A stretch of 64,000 nt of DNA from Frankia sp. AiPa1 (GTDB lineage: Bacteria; Actinomycetota; Actinomycetes; Frankiales; Frankiaceae), in NCBI RefSeq assembly GCF_023243075.1, contig NZ_JALKFZ020000141.1:62001-126000 (forward strand), in the 5' to 3' direction. This document shows positions 18,198 through 27,268 of this stretch, piece after piece; the stretch's first letter is position 1, and each line of letters begins with the position of its first letter. Made by a program: the position numbers and the translations under genes. Under the pieces are notes generated by a model. That model had not been told where the DNA came from. It saw only the letters and a list, made by a program, of their open reading frames with translations, and searched no databases.

Positions 18198-18980
18198 TCA
18201 CCGCTCGCGCCGTCGTCCTCTCCCCCGTGGGCCCTGACGTTGGGAAAGGGACACCGCCTTGCGCAAGGGCGCGATCTCCAGACGCCCCCGATACGGCGTG
18301 CCGTCGACGAACAGGCTCGGCGTTCCGCGCACGCCCTGCTCGATCGCCCCGGCATAGTCGGCCTCGACGGCGTCGCCAAAGGGCTGCGCCGCGTCGCCGA
18401 CGACCAGCTCACCGTCGAGGCCCAGGGCCCCCGCGTAGTACCGCAGGAACTTGTCGGCGAGCCGGTCCTGGCTGGCGAACAGCCGGTCGTGCATCTCCCA
18501 GAACCGGCCCCGCGCGCCAGCCGCCTCCGCGGCGAGGGCCGCCGTGAGCGCGAACGGATGGATGTCGTACACCGGGAAGTGCCGGAAGACCAGCCGCACC
18601 TGCCCATCGGAGGTGTCGACCAGCTCGCGCAGCACCGGCGCCGTGCGCGCGCAGTACGGGCACTCGAAGTCGCCGTACTCCACCACGACGATCCGCGCGT
18701 CGGCCGGCCCGTAGACGTGCCGCTCGGGCGAGGTATCGACCACGAGCGCCGTCGGCGGGCCAACCGCCGTGGGCCGGGCCGGCCCGATCACCTCGCCGCC
18801 CGCGATGGCCGCGGCGATACTGCCGACCACGACCACCCGACCATCCGCTGTCTGCTCGTCCACCGACCCGCTCGCGTCCACCGACCCGTTCCCGGCGCCG
18901 CGCACGGCCGCGTCACTCAACGCGACGCCGTTGTACCCGGCACCGCGGTACTCAGCGCCGAGGGACGGGACACGACACAT
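18198..18980 (-). CDS. DsbA-family thiol-disulfide oxidoreductase
   Basis: The protein (260 residues from the ATG at 18980) has a C-terminal thioredoxin-fold domain of the DsbA/Thioredoxin_4 type. The redox motif is CPYC at residues 107-110 in EYGDFECPYC, and the cis-proline loop is GTPSLFVDGTPY near the end. No convincing signal peptide precedes it, so its location is unclear. The start is uncertain: the frame stays open to 19292, but sequence above 18980 does not look coding and no good ribosome site is visible. DsbA-like domains are often attached to NhaA in related bacteria, and this gene converges on nhaA with only 82 bases between them, so a split or duplicated arrangement is plausible. 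Confidence 0.75.
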   Translation of the reverse strand: MCRVPSLGAEYRGAGYNGVALSDAAVRGAGNGSVDASGSVDEQTADGRVVVVGSIAAAIAGGEVIGPARPTAVGPPTALVVDTSPERHVYGPADARIVVVEYGDFECPYCARTAPVLRELVDTSDGQVRLVFRHFPVYDIHPFALTAALAAEAAGARGRFWEMHDRLFASQDRLADKFLRYYAGALGLDGELVVGDAAQPFGDAVEADYAGAIEQGVRGTPSLFVDGTPYRGRLEIAPLRKAVSLSQRQGPRGRGRRRER

Positions 18981-19549
18981 GGCGCCATTGCCGTTCGCCG
19001 CGACATGATCATCTCCCGCCGCGACGCCGACCTCGGTGGCACCCGTCTGCTCGACGCCGTCCGGCTCCACATCCTCGATTATGCCGCCCCCGTCCAGGTG
19101 CATCCGGCCGAAGCCCGCCGAGGCGGTCCAGCGAGGACGGCCGCCATGCTGGCTACACCCGGACACGCCGCCACACCAGACCAGGAACCAAGGGGACATC
19201 AGCGGCACTGGCCATGCACACCGGGCGGCAACTCGGCCGTCATCAGAGCAGGTCTCGAGCCCACCGCGTGGGGCCGGGGCCGCGGCTGGCACCTGGGCGA
19301 CGCCGACGACGGAGGCCGCCGAGCCGCCCTACAGGTGTGTGCGCAACCCAGGGGTGGCACCGATCGTTCTGACCCACGCTCGCGCGCCAATGATCTCGGG
19401 ATCATGACTGATCAGGACGGGCTACTAGCTGGTCATGCCATCGCGGCGCAGCAGGAGAGTCCGCTCGGACGCGCCGCGATCCGTCCGCCTACAGCAACGC
19501 CATCGCCACAGCCTGCCCGGCGCGCCCAGGGTGAGGAAGAATCGGTTGC
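18981..19549. other. Intergenic region upstream of pxpA with stacked dyads
   Basis: No gene is supported in this 569-base region between the dsbA-like and pxpA genes. Near its right end, ATGATC-TCGG-GATCAT (19390-19405) is a perfect dyad, and it overlaps a wider CATGAC...GTCATG pair (19403-19408 and 19432-19437). CGCGGCG...CGCCGCG follows. These are about 110-160 bases before pxpA and could be operator sites, though this is only pattern reading. Confidence 0.4.
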
Positions 19550-20338
19550 GTGGCCACTGTGGACTCCGTCGCCGAGGGACAGCCCTCATGGGATCTCAAC
19601 GCTGATCTCGGTGAGGGGTTCGGGGTGTGGCGGCTGACCGAGGATGACGCGCTGCTGGGGTTGGTGACCAGCGCGAACGTGGCCTGCGGGTTCCATGCCG
19701 GGGATCCCTCGACGATGCGGCGGGTCTGCGAGCGGGCCGTGGAGCGCGGGGTGCGCATCGGCGCGCAGGTCAGCTACCGCGACCTGGCCGGGTTCGGGCG
19801 CCGCGCCATCGACATGGACCCGGACGAGCTGCGCGACGACCTCACCTACCAGATCGGGGCGCTCGACGCGTTCGCTCACAATGCCGGCGACCGGGTGCGC
19901 TACGTCAAACCGCACGGCGCGCTGTACAACCGGGTCGTGGCCGACGAGGCGCAGGCCGCGGCGGTTGTCGAGGCGGTTCGCCGGTACGACCCGGCCCTGC
20001 CGGTGCTCGGGCTTCCCGGGTCGGCGGTGCTGCGCCAGGCCAGGGCGGCGGGGCTGATCCCCGTCGGCGAGGCGTTCGCGGACCGCGCCTACACCGATGC
20101 CGGCACCCTCGTGTCCCGGCGCGAACCCGGCGCCGTCCTGCACGACCCCGAGGTGGTGATCAGCCGGACGCTGCGGCTGATGGCCACCGGGGTGCTCGAC
20201 TCCATGCTCGGCACGCCGGTGCGGGTGCCGGCCCGGTCGGTGTGCGTGCACGGCGACACCCCAGGCGCCGTCGACCTGATCCGGCGGCTGCGGACGGCGC
20301 TGGCGGACGCCGGGGTTCAGGTGCTGCCGTTCTGCTGA
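19550..20338 (+). CDS. pxpA: 5-oxoprolinase subunit A (LamB/YcsF family)
   Basis: The 262-residue protein belongs to the LamB/YcsF family, the PxpA subunit of the ATP-dependent 5-oxoprolinase that opens 5-oxoproline to glutamate. Family motifs are intact: LNADLGEGFG, NVACGFHAGDP, VRYVKPHGALYN and CVHGDTPGA. The start is GTG at 19550, with AGGAAG about ten bases upstream. The downstream gene encodes a fused PxpB-PxpC in an overlapping frame, so the three functions lie together. The role is cytoplasmic recycling of pyroglutamate, a damage product of glutamine and glutamate. Confidence 0.92.
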   Translation: MATVDSVAEGQPSWDLNADLGEGFGVWRLTEDDALLGLVTSANVACGFHAGDPSTMRRVCERAVERGVRIGAQVSYRDLAGFGRRAIDMDPDELRDDLTYQIGALDAFAHNAGDRVRYVKPHGALYNRVVADEAQAAAVVEAVRRYDPALPVLGLPGSAVLRQARAAGLIPVGEAFADRAYTDAGTLVSRREPGAVLHDPEVVISRTLRLMATGVLDSMLGTPVRVPARSVCVHGDTPGAVDLIRRLRTALADAGVQVLPFC

Positions 20339-22074
20339 GCCAGCCAGGCGCGCATCTCCCAGCCGCGGGCGGGCCACGGATCCTGACCTGCGGCGCCGAG
20401 GCGCTGCTCGTCGAGGTCGCCGACCTGGATGCGGCGGGCCGCCTGTATGCCCGGCTGCGCCGCTCGACTCCACCGGGAGTCGTCGCACTCGTCCCCGCCG
20501 CGCGCACCGTCCTGGTCCGCTTCGACCCGGCCCGCACCGATCCCTCGACGCTACGCCGTCATCTCGCCGACCCACGGTTCGCCGATGTCAATGGCAATGG
20601 CGGCGTCGATGGCGGCTCAGAGGCGGCATCCGACCCGCACGGGTCAGCCGGCCCGGACAAGTCAGCCGGCCTACCTTCGGTCACCGTCCCCGTCCGCTAC
20701 GACGGACCGGATCTCGCCGAGGTCGCGCGCCGCATCGGGCTGACTCCCGCGCAGGTCGTCGAGCGGCATGTCCGCGGCCCGCATCAGGTGGCGTTCTGCG
20801 GATTCGCGCCCGGGTTCGCCTACATCTCAGGCCTCGACCCCGCGCTGCGGCTGCCTCGCCGGGACTCGCCACGTACCCGCGTCCCCCTCGGCTCGGTCGC
20901 CCTCGCCGACCAGTTCACCGGTGTCTACCCGCGAGCCTCGCCGGGCGGCTGGCACCTGATCGGACGCACCGCCCTCCCCGTGTTCGACCTCGGCCGGGAC
21001 CCGCCGGCGCTACTCGCCCCCGGCACCCCCGTCCGCTTCGCCGCGGTGGACGCACGCACCCCCGCAGGCGCCAGCACTGCCGGAATCGAAACAAGGGAGC
21101 ACGAGGGTCGCGCGGAACACCTCGCGGCCTCCGTGCCCAGCGGCACGTCCTCGGGACGGTCACAGCCAGGGCGGTCACGACTGGAGATCGTCTCGCCCGG
21201 GCCGTTCGCCACCGTCCAGGACCTGGGCCGGCCGGGATGGGCTCACCTGGGCATCACCGGCGCGGGCGCGCTCGACCGGCGCAGCCTGCGCCTGGCCAAT
21301 CGGCTGGTCGGCAACCGGGAGTCGGCGGCCGGCCTCGAACTCACCTATGGCGGGCTGGTCGCCGAGTTCGACGCGCCCGGGTTGATCGCCGTCACCGGTG
21401 CGCCCTGCCCGCTGGAACTCGCCGGCCGCTCGATCGGTATGAACAGCCCCGTCGAGGTCCCGGCCGGCGCACGGCTGCGCGTCGGCTTCCCGAGCGGCCC
21501 GCAGGCCCTGGGCCAGGACGGACCGGCCGTTGCGGGACAGGGTCTGCGTACCTACCTGGCCGTGCGTGGCGGGGTGGAGGTGCCGTCGGTGCTCGGCTCA
21601 CGCTCGCGGGACACTCTCGCCGAGCTCGGGCCGGCACCGCTCACGGCCGGTGACGTGCTCCCGATCGGCCGTCCGCATGCCAGGCCACCGGTGGTCGACC
21701 TCGCCCCGCAGGCCCGCTTTGCCGCCCGGCCAGTGCTCCGGGTAATTCCCGGCCCGCGCGACGACTGGTTCCCCCCGGACGCCCTCGCCACGCTGTGGAC
21801 CGCCGACTACGAGGTCAGCGCGGACAGCGACCGCATCGGCATGCGGCTGCGCGGGGCCGCCCTGCGCCGACGCATCATGGGCGAGCTACCGTCCGAGGGA
21901 ATGGTCGCTGGCGGCATCCAGATCCCACCGGACGGCCAGCCAGTGATCTTCCTCGCCGACCATCCGGTCACCGGCGGCTACCCGGTCGTGGGTGTCCTCA
22001 CCCCGGACGACCTGGCCGTCGCCGCCCAGTGCCGCCCCGGCCAGCGCGTGCGCCTGAGCCGGTATCAGCCCTGA
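20242..22074 (+). CDS. 5-oxoprolinase subunits B and C fused (PxpB-PxpC)
   Basis: This protein joins the KipI-like PxpB region and the KipA/urea-carboxylase-like PxpC region. PxpB motifs include HQVAFCGFAPGFAYISGL and PGGWHLIGRT. PxpC motifs include GPFATVQDLGRPGWAHLG, GLELTYGGL and HPVTGGYPVVGVL. A low-complexity linker of about 40 residues connects them. The start is unclear: the only standard start in frame before the conserved sequence is GTG 20242, which would overlap pxpA by 97 bases and encode an Arg-rich leader unlike the family. Translation may begin nearer 20330-20400 from a non-standard codon coupled to pxpA. The stop lies seven bases from that of the next, convergent gene. Confidence 0.88.
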   Translation: MRARRHPRRRRPDPAAADGAGGRRGSGAAVLLSQPGAHLPAAGGPRILTCGAEALLVEVADLDAAGRLYARLRRSTPPGVVALVPAARTVLVRFDPARTDPSTLRRHLADPRFADVNGNGGVDGGSEAASDPHGSAGPDKSAGLPSVTVPVRYDGPDLAEVARRIGLTPAQVVERHVRGPHQVAFCGFAPGFAYISGLDPALRLPRRDSPRTRVPLGSVALADQFTGVYPRASPGGWHLIGRTALPVFDLGRDPPALLAPGTPVRFAAVDARTPAGASTAGIETREHEGRAEHLAASVPSGTSSGRSQPGRSRLEIVSPGPFATVQDLGRPGWAHLGITGAGALDRRSLRLANRLVGNRESAAGLELTYGGLVAEFDAPGLIAVTGAPCPLELAGRSIGMNSPVEVPAGARLRVGFPSGPQALGQDGPAVAGQGLRTYLAVRGGVEVPSVLGSRSRDTLAELGPAPLTAGDVLPIGRPHARPPVVDLAPQARFAARPVLRVIPGPRDDWFPPDALATLWTADYEVSADSDRIGMRLRGAALRRRIMGELPSEGMVAGGIQIPPDGQPVIFLADHPVTGGYPVVGVLTPDDLAVAAQCRPGQRVRLSRYQP

Positions 22075-22081
22075 GCCGGTG

Positions 22082-22849
22082 TCAGTGCGACGCGCGATGG
22101 CGGCGGTGACGCCCGAAGACACCTGTGTGCTCAGCCGGCGGTGCCGCACCGTCAGCCGGCGGTGCGGCACCGGCATCGGGTGCCGTCCCGGGCGCCGCCG
22201 CGGCGGGCCGGTCGCTCGGGTAGACCTGAGCCTCATAGTCCTGAGCCCCATATCCCTGCGCCCCGTGGCCAGCAGTGCCGTAGTCCACCGGGCCGGCCCG
22301 GCGCGGATCGCCGCGTCCGTCGCGCAGCTTGCGCAGTTCGCGGTGGCGGCGAGCGGCGGCCACGTCCCGGACACCGCGCACGCTCAGCCGCCCCCAGGCG
22401 GTCGCGCCCAAAAAGATGATCACAGCGCCGAGGCCGTAGAAGAAGCTCAGCCACTCGAGGCTCTGGCGCGCCGAGCCGCCGCGTGGGGCTCCCGTTGCGC
22501 CCAGATGCCACGGGCCGGCCAGGGTCGGACCGAAGATGAACCAGGCTCCGGCCGCGATCGCGAGCCACGCGCCGAGCGTCGCCGTGGCGCGGTTGGCGCT
22601 CAGCACCAACACCAGACCACCGACGAACGCCGCGATGCCCGGCAGCACCTCCAGCCAGAATCGCGCCGCACTCCACGTCCAGGAACTGTCGGAGGTGAAA
22701 GCGAAGTCGAAAGCGGGCCCAATGAAGGGGATCAGCGCGCCCCACACCCCGAGGAGCATCAGCAGCAGTCCACTGAGCACCCCGCGGGTACGCGGGATCC
22801 GCCAGGCACCCAGGCCTCGGATGTCCGTGTCGGCGACCGGTGCTGCCAT
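22082..22849 (-). CDS. Four-helix membrane protein of unknown function
   Basis: The 255-residue protein has four hydrophobic segments between about residues 22 and 170 (for example GVLSGLLLMLLGVWGALIPF and WLAIAAGAWFIFGPTL), then a charged Arg-rich stretch and a Gly/Tyr/Ala-rich tail. The arrangement resembles small actinobacterial membrane proteins with SPW-like repeats, but I do not recognise a specific family. The tail contains short repeats such as GAQGYGAQDYEAQ and is probably cytosolic or disordered. The start is ATG at 22849, with GGGAG and GGAGG upstream. It is transcribed divergently from the FadR-like regulator gene. Confidence 0.7.
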   Translation of the reverse strand: MAAPVADTDIRGLGAWRIPRTRGVLSGLLLMLLGVWGALIPFIGPAFDFAFTSDSSWTWSAARFWLEVLPGIAAFVGGLVLVLSANRATATLGAWLAIAAGAWFIFGPTLAGPWHLGATGAPRGGSARQSLEWLSFFYGLGAVIIFLGATAWGRLSVRGVRDVAAARRHRELRKLRDGRGDPRRAGPVDYGTAGHGAQGYGAQDYEAQVYPSDRPAAAAPGTAPDAGAAPPADGAAPPAEHTGVFGRHRRHRASH

Positions 22850-23178
22850 GACCCGCTCCCTCCGCCTCTGGGACGGCGTCCCCCGACCCGCGCCCGCCCC
22901 GTGGCCGGCGCGCACTGTCCTGCGATGGGAGAGACGTGCCCCGTTCGGCCGCGACAAACCTCCTGGTCGGGTGCTGACAGGCCGACAGGGGGCGACGAAC
23001 GCCCAGGTCACGGCGCGGGCGTATTCGTCACGGCATTGCCGCGCTCCAGGCCGCACCACCGGAGCCACATGGGTCAATCTGGGCGAAATCCGTCTGTTAA
23101 CATAAGTAGCCCACAGAGTCCACCGATCTGGCGATCTTCGCTCGATGATCGCCGCGCGTTGTCGCAGGAGGACCGCTC
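22850..23178. promoter_or_regulatory. Divergent promoter region before the FadR-like gene
   Basis: The 329-base gap lies between the membrane-protein gene and the regulator gene, so it should contain both promoters. The AT-richest part, near GTTAACATAAGTAG (about 23096-23109), is the best promoter candidate for the regulator. No clear dyad for autoregulation stood out. Confidence 0.4.
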
Positions 23179-24063
23179 ATGGCTCGGCCAGCTGCTTCCG
23201 CGGCACCTCGCCCAGGTACGCCATCGGGCGCCACGTCATCCACTGCCGTGTCCTCCAGTGCTGCGACATCCACTGCACTGCCGTCCTTCGCCCTGCCGGC
23301 GCTACCGCTGCCGGTGGGGTCCTCGCCGGTGGGCCGGCAGGTCCGCGTGCCGAAGACGGCGGAGCTCGTGGCGGGCCAGCTCCGCCGCCGCATCATCCGT
23401 GGAGAGCTGGCCGAAGGCGACGCCCTGCCGCCCGAGCCGACGCTCATGGCCCAGTTCGGCGTGTCCCGACCGACGCTGCGGGAGGCGTTCCGGGTCCTCG
23501 AAGCGGAGGCGCTGATCTCCGTACGCCGCGGCGCGCACGGCGGCGCACGGGTGCACACCCCGAGCCCGGCCGTCGCGGCCCGTTACGCCGGCCTCGTCCT
23601 CGAGCACCGGGGCGCCACGCTGGGCGACATCCACCAGGCCAGCGCTCTCCTCGAGCCGCCCTGCGCCGCGCGGCTCGCCGAGCGTCGCAACCCGGCGGAT
23701 GCGGCCGAGCTGCGCCGCTGCCTCGCCCAGGGCGACGCGGCCGGAGACGACGTCGGTGCTCTGGCCGCCGCCCAGACGACCTTCCATCTCACGATGGTCC
23801 AGCTCACGGGCAATCGGTCCCTGGCCCTGGTCACGGACATGCTGCACCACCTGGTCGACGCCGCCGGCGCGCAGCAGACTCGTTCGCTCGTCCTCGGCTC
23901 GGACGCCGACGCCACCCGGGCGACGCACGCCCGGCTCATCGATCTCATCGAGGCAGGTGACGCCACCGCCGCAGCCGAGCACTGGAGCCGGCATCTCGCC
24001 GCGCCCGGCCACGCCATGGCCGGTGGCCCCGCGGACACCTGCGTGCTGGACCTCCTCGGCTGA
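23179..24063 (+). CDS. FadR-type GntR transcription regulator (FCD domain)
   Basis: The 294-residue protein has a Ser/Ala/Pro-rich N-terminal extension of about 55 residues, a GntR winged helix (KTAELVAGQLRRRIIRGELA, then MAQFGVSRPTLREAFRVLEA) and a C-terminal FCD-type all-helical effector domain. FCD regulators usually bind small organic acids. A metal-binding set of histidines is partly suggested by FHLTMVQL and MLHHLVD. It may regulate the 5-oxoprolinase genes or nearby acyl-CoA genes, but this is only inferred from position. The start is ATG at 23179, with AGGAGG upstream. Confidence 0.87.
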   Translation: MARPAASAAPRPGTPSGATSSTAVSSSAATSTALPSFALPALPLPVGSSPVGRQVRVPKTAELVAGQLRRRIIRGELAEGDALPPEPTLMAQFGVSRPTLREAFRVLEAEALISVRRGAHGGARVHTPSPAVAARYAGLVLEHRGATLGDIHQASALLEPPCAARLAERRNPADAAELRRCLAQGDAAGDDVGALAAAQTTFHLTMVQLTGNRSLALVTDMLHHLVDAAGAQQTRSLVLGSDADATRATHARLIDLIEAGDATAAAEHWSRHLAAPGHAMAGGPADTCVLDLLG

Positions 24064-24142
24064 TCCCCGCCCTCTCCGGCCTTTACCCCCACCCCTACCC
24101 AGTACGGTCTCGGGACGAGTGGGGCCCGGGACCGGGACCCCG

Positions 24143-25642
24143 TCAGTCGGCGCGGCGAGCGTGGGCGGGCCACACCGTCCACTGGGTCACCGGCATCGCC
24201 GGTCGCCAGCCGGTGAATCCCCCGACCGCGGACGCGCGGCTCACCGCCAGACGGACCAGATCTCCCCCACCCCGGGCGTACCACCCGGCGAGAACCGCCT
24301 CGGACTCCAGCGTCACCGCATTGACGACGAGTCGCCCCCGTTCCCGCGCCCGGCCCTCGCCGTGCAGGGCCGCCCAGCAGGCGTCGAGCACACCGGGCAC
24401 GCTCACGCCCCCACCGACGAAAATCGCGTCCGGAACGGGCAGGCCGCGCAGGTCCTGCGGGGCGCGTCCCTGCACCACCCGCAGGTGTGGCACGCCGAGG
24501 CGGGCCGCGTTGCGACGGATGCGCTCCGCCCGGTCGGCCCGAGGTTCGAGCGCGACGGCCCGGGCGGACTCGTGGGCGCGCAGCCATTCGATCGCGACAC
24601 TTCCGCTGCCCGCCCCCACATCCCACAGCAGCTCACCGGGTGCCGGGGCCAGACGCGCCAGCGTCAGCGCCCGGATCTCCCGCTTGGTGATCTGACCGTC
24701 ATGCTCGAACGCGTCATCCGGCAACCCCGGGGTTCGCGGTCGGTACGCGACGTCCGCCTCGGGCCGCGCCCGGACGGCGACGATGTTGAGATCCGCCACG
24801 TCCGCGAGGTCCGCCGCAGCGGCCGACCACCGTCGCGCGTCCGCCGCCTGACGCGTCTCGTCCGACGCCCCGAGCCGGGACAGAACAGTCATCGGGCTGG
24901 CGCCGTACCCGCTGTCGACCAGCAGCGACGCGAGGGCGCCCGGTGTCGACCGATCCGCGCTGAGCACCAGCAGCCGTCGCCCCGGAGCCAGCAGGAGCCG
25001 GACCCGGTCCAGAGGCCGGCCCACCGCGCTGACGACGTCGACGTCCTGCACCGCCCAGCCCAGGCGCGCGCACGCCAGGCTCACCGACGACGGATGCGGC
25101 ACCACCCGCACCCGCCGCGCCCCCAGCAGACGCACCAGCGTCACCCCGATGCCGTAGAACATCGGGTCCCCGCTCGCCAACACGCACACCCCACCACCCG
25201 AGCCGCCCCCGCCGTCCACACCCGCATCGCCCACCCCATCCGCGGCCACACCATCCGCCGCCACACCACCCGCCGCCACACCACCCGCGTTCCCGTCCGC
25301 CGCGGTCGGCCCGCCCTCCTCTGCCAGGGAAACGCCGTGTTCAGCCAGCAGACGCGGCAACGCCGCCAGTAACGGCGAGGGCCATTCCACCCGCCGAACG
25401 CCAGGCGCGAGGCGGCTACCGGACTCCGCGCCATCCCCGGAGCCCTCGCTGCCCGGTGCCTCGTCATCGCCGGGCCCGGGGCCGTCGCCGGGGCCGGGCA
25501 GCTCGGCAAGCTGGCGACGGGAACCGAAGATGACCGAGGCCGCGCGCACCGCCGCGCGCGCGGCAGGCGACAGTCCGGCCCACCCCTCGGCCCCGATGCC
25601 GACGACCGTGACCGGGACGCGCGGATCCTCCAGATGCGACAC
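24143..25642 (-). CDS. cobL: Precorrin-6Y C5,15-methyltransferase (decarboxylating)
   Basis: The 499-residue enzyme is the two-domain CobL of aerobic cobalamin synthesis: an N-terminal CbiE-like tetrapyrrole methylase (about 1-260; VTVVGIGAEGWAGLS and LASGDPMFYGIG) and a C-terminal CbiT-like methyltransferase (about 310-499; LLWDVGAGSGSVAIEW). It methylates C5 and C15 and decarboxylates the ring side chain. A 15-bp tandem repeat (25238-25282) expands a Gly/Ala/Val linker in the first domain. The start is GTG at 25642 by family alignment, without a clear ribosome site. No other cob genes lie in the window. The product would supply B12 for methylmalonyl-CoA mutase encoded about 28 kb away. Confidence 0.9.
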   Translation of the reverse strand: MSHLEDPRVPVTVVGIGAEGWAGLSPAARAAVRAASVIFGSRRQLAELPGPGDGPGPGDDEAPGSEGSGDGAESGSRLAPGVRRVEWPSPLLAALPRLLAEHGVSLAEEGGPTAADGNAGGVAAGGVAADGVAADGVGDAGVDGGGGSGGGVCVLASGDPMFYGIGVTLVRLLGARRVRVVPHPSSVSLACARLGWAVQDVDVVSAVGRPLDRVRLLLAPGRRLLVLSADRSTPGALASLLVDSGYGASPMTVLSRLGASDETRQAADARRWSAAAADLADVADLNIVAVRARPEADVAYRPRTPGLPDDAFEHDGQITKREIRALTLARLAPAPGELLWDVGAGSGSVAIEWLRAHESARAVALEPRADRAERIRRNAARLGVPHLRVVQGRAPQDLRGLPVPDAIFVGGGVSVPGVLDACWAALHGEGRARERGRLVVNAVTLESEAVLAGWYARGGGDLVRLAVSRASAVGGFTGWRPAMPVTQWTVWPAHARRAD

Positions 25643-25713
25643 AGCCAGCCAGCGTAGTCGGGCCGCCTGGCCGAACGTGGGCCACGGCGGCGGACTTCCG
25701 AGAGGATGCCTTG

Positions 25714-27264
25714 GTGAGCCTGAGCCTCTTCCCCCCACTCGACATCGATCATGATGCCCCATCGGTCCAGGTCGGCGACGTCGTGCTGTCGCGGACGGAG
25801 CTGTTCGGCGCAGCCCACGCCGTCGCACGCCGCGTCGCCGGAGCGCAGGCCGCCGCCGTGTACGCGGACGCCTCGGCCACCACGATCGTCGCGATCCTCG
25901 GCTGCCTGCTGGCCGAGGTGCCGGCGGTTCCCGTGCCGCCGGACTCGGGGCCACGGGAACGCGCGCACATCCTGCGGGACAGCGGAGCCAGCCTGCTGCT
26001 GGGAAGCCCACCCTGGGATGATCTTCCGATCCCGGTGATCCCCGTGGACCCGCGCGCCCATGCCGACGCCGCGACGGGGCAGGCACCCACGGCATCATCC
26101 GCGCCACGACCAGCATCCGTACCCACCGCGACGCCGGCTGGAGGTGACACGCCGTCGGCCCTGATCCTCTACACCTCGGGGACGACGGGCGCGCCCAAGG
26201 GAGTGGTCGTGCCGGCGGCGGCCATCGCCACCGATCTCGAGGTGCTCGCGGAGGCGTGGGCCTGGACACCGGACGACACGCTTGTGCACGGACTGCCGAT
26301 CTTTCACGTGCATGGCCTGGTACTCGGCGTGCTCGGGGCGCTGCGGGTCGGCAGCCGGCTCATCCACACCGTTCGCCCGACGCCGACGGCGTACGCGGCG
26401 GCGGGCGGCAGCCTGTACTTCGGCGTGCCGACCGTGTGGTCGCGGATCTGTGACGACCCGACGAGCGCGCGGGCGCTGCGCGGCGCCCGGCTGCTCGTCT
26501 CGGGCAGCGCGCCACTGCCGGTGCCGGTGATCAGCCGGATGCGGGAACTCACCGGCGCACCGCCCGTCGAGCGGTACGGCATGACCGAGACGCTGATCAC
26601 GACGAGCGCCCGGGTGCAGGGCGAGCGCCGCGCGGGATGGGTCGGTCCCGCTCTGCCGGGCGTGCGCACCAGGCTGGTCGACGACGAGTCCGGGCAGACG
26701 CTGCCGCCCGACGGTGAGACCATCGGCGAACTGCAGGTCCAGAGCCCGACCCTGTTCACCGGCTACCTGGGCCGGCCCGAGGCCACCGCCGCGTCGTTCA
26801 CGGCCGACGGCTGGTTCCGCACCGGGGATGCCGCGGTGATCGACGCGGACGGGAACCACCGGATCGTCGGGCGGCGCTCCACCGATCTGATCAAGTCCGG
26901 TGGCTACCGGATCGGTGCCGGTGAGGTCGAGGCCGCGCTGCTCGCCCATCCGGCCGTACGGGAGGCGGCCGTGATCGGCCTGCCCGACGAGGACCTCGGC
27001 CAGCGCATCGCCGCCTTCGTCGTCGCCCCGGACCTCGCGCCCGGCGGATCTCAGGCAGCCGGCGGTGCTGCCAGCGCCGGCGCTGACGCTGGGACAGTGG
27101 ATTCTGGAATCGCCGACAGGAGCCGCGCCGAGCTGGTCGACTACGTCGCACGGGAGTTGTCCGTCCACAAGCGGCCGCGAGAGATCTACTTCGTCGCGGA
27201 GCTCCCCCGCAACGCGATCGGCAAGATCCGCAAGGCGGCCCTGAAACCACCCTCCACCGAGTGA
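25714..27264 (+). CDS. AMP-forming acyl-CoA synthetase (FadD36/MatB-like)
   Basis: The 516-residue protein is an adenylate-forming ligase. The ATP/AMP motif is LILYTSGTTGAPKGVV, followed by ERYGMTET, WFRTGD and a C-terminal catalytic Lys in LPRNAIGKIRKAALK. The overall sequence resembles actinobacterial FadD36 and malonyl-CoA synthetase MatB-like enzymes, so small acids are possible substrates. A low-complexity insert lies near residue 115, and another in the C-terminal domain. The start is GTG at 25714, with AGAGG eight bases upstream. The gene diverges from cobL with a gap of about 70 bases. Its stop lies four bases from that of the lasso exporter gene, and the palindrome TGAGCGCTCA (27262-27271) spans both stops. 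Confidence 0.87.
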   Translation: MSLSLFPPLDIDHDAPSVQVGDVVLSRTELFGAAHAVARRVAGAQAAAVYADASATTIVAILGCLLAEVPAVPVPPDSGPRERAHILRDSGASLLLGSPPWDDLPIPVIPVDPRAHADAATGQAPTASSAPRPASVPTATPAGGDTPSALILYTSGTTGAPKGVVVPAAAIATDLEVLAEAWAWTPDDTLVHGLPIFHVHGLVLGVLGALRVGSRLIHTVRPTPTAYAAAGGSLYFGVPTVWSRICDDPTSARALRGARLLVSGSAPLPVPVISRMRELTGAPPVERYGMTETLITTSARVQGERRAGWVGPALPGVRTRLVDDESGQTLPPDGETIGELQVQSPTLFTGYLGRPEATAASFTADGWFRTGDAAVIDADGNHRIVGRRSTDLIKSGGYRIGAGEVEAALLAHPAVREAAVIGLPDEDLGQRIAAFVVAPDLAPGGSQAAGGAASAGADAGTVDSGIADRSRAELVDYVARELSVHKRPREIYFVAELPRNAIGKIRKAALKPPSTE

Positions 27265-27268
27265 GCGC

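Noticed and set aside
19243-19290. tRNA-like T-arm on the minus strand
   Set aside because: The loop lacks the TTC core (reads CTCGAG) and no acceptor, D or anticodon arms can be formed around it.
25643-25713. Cobalamin riboswitch near cobL
   Set aside because: The divergent gap is only about 70 bases, too short for the structure, and has no B12-box-like sequence.
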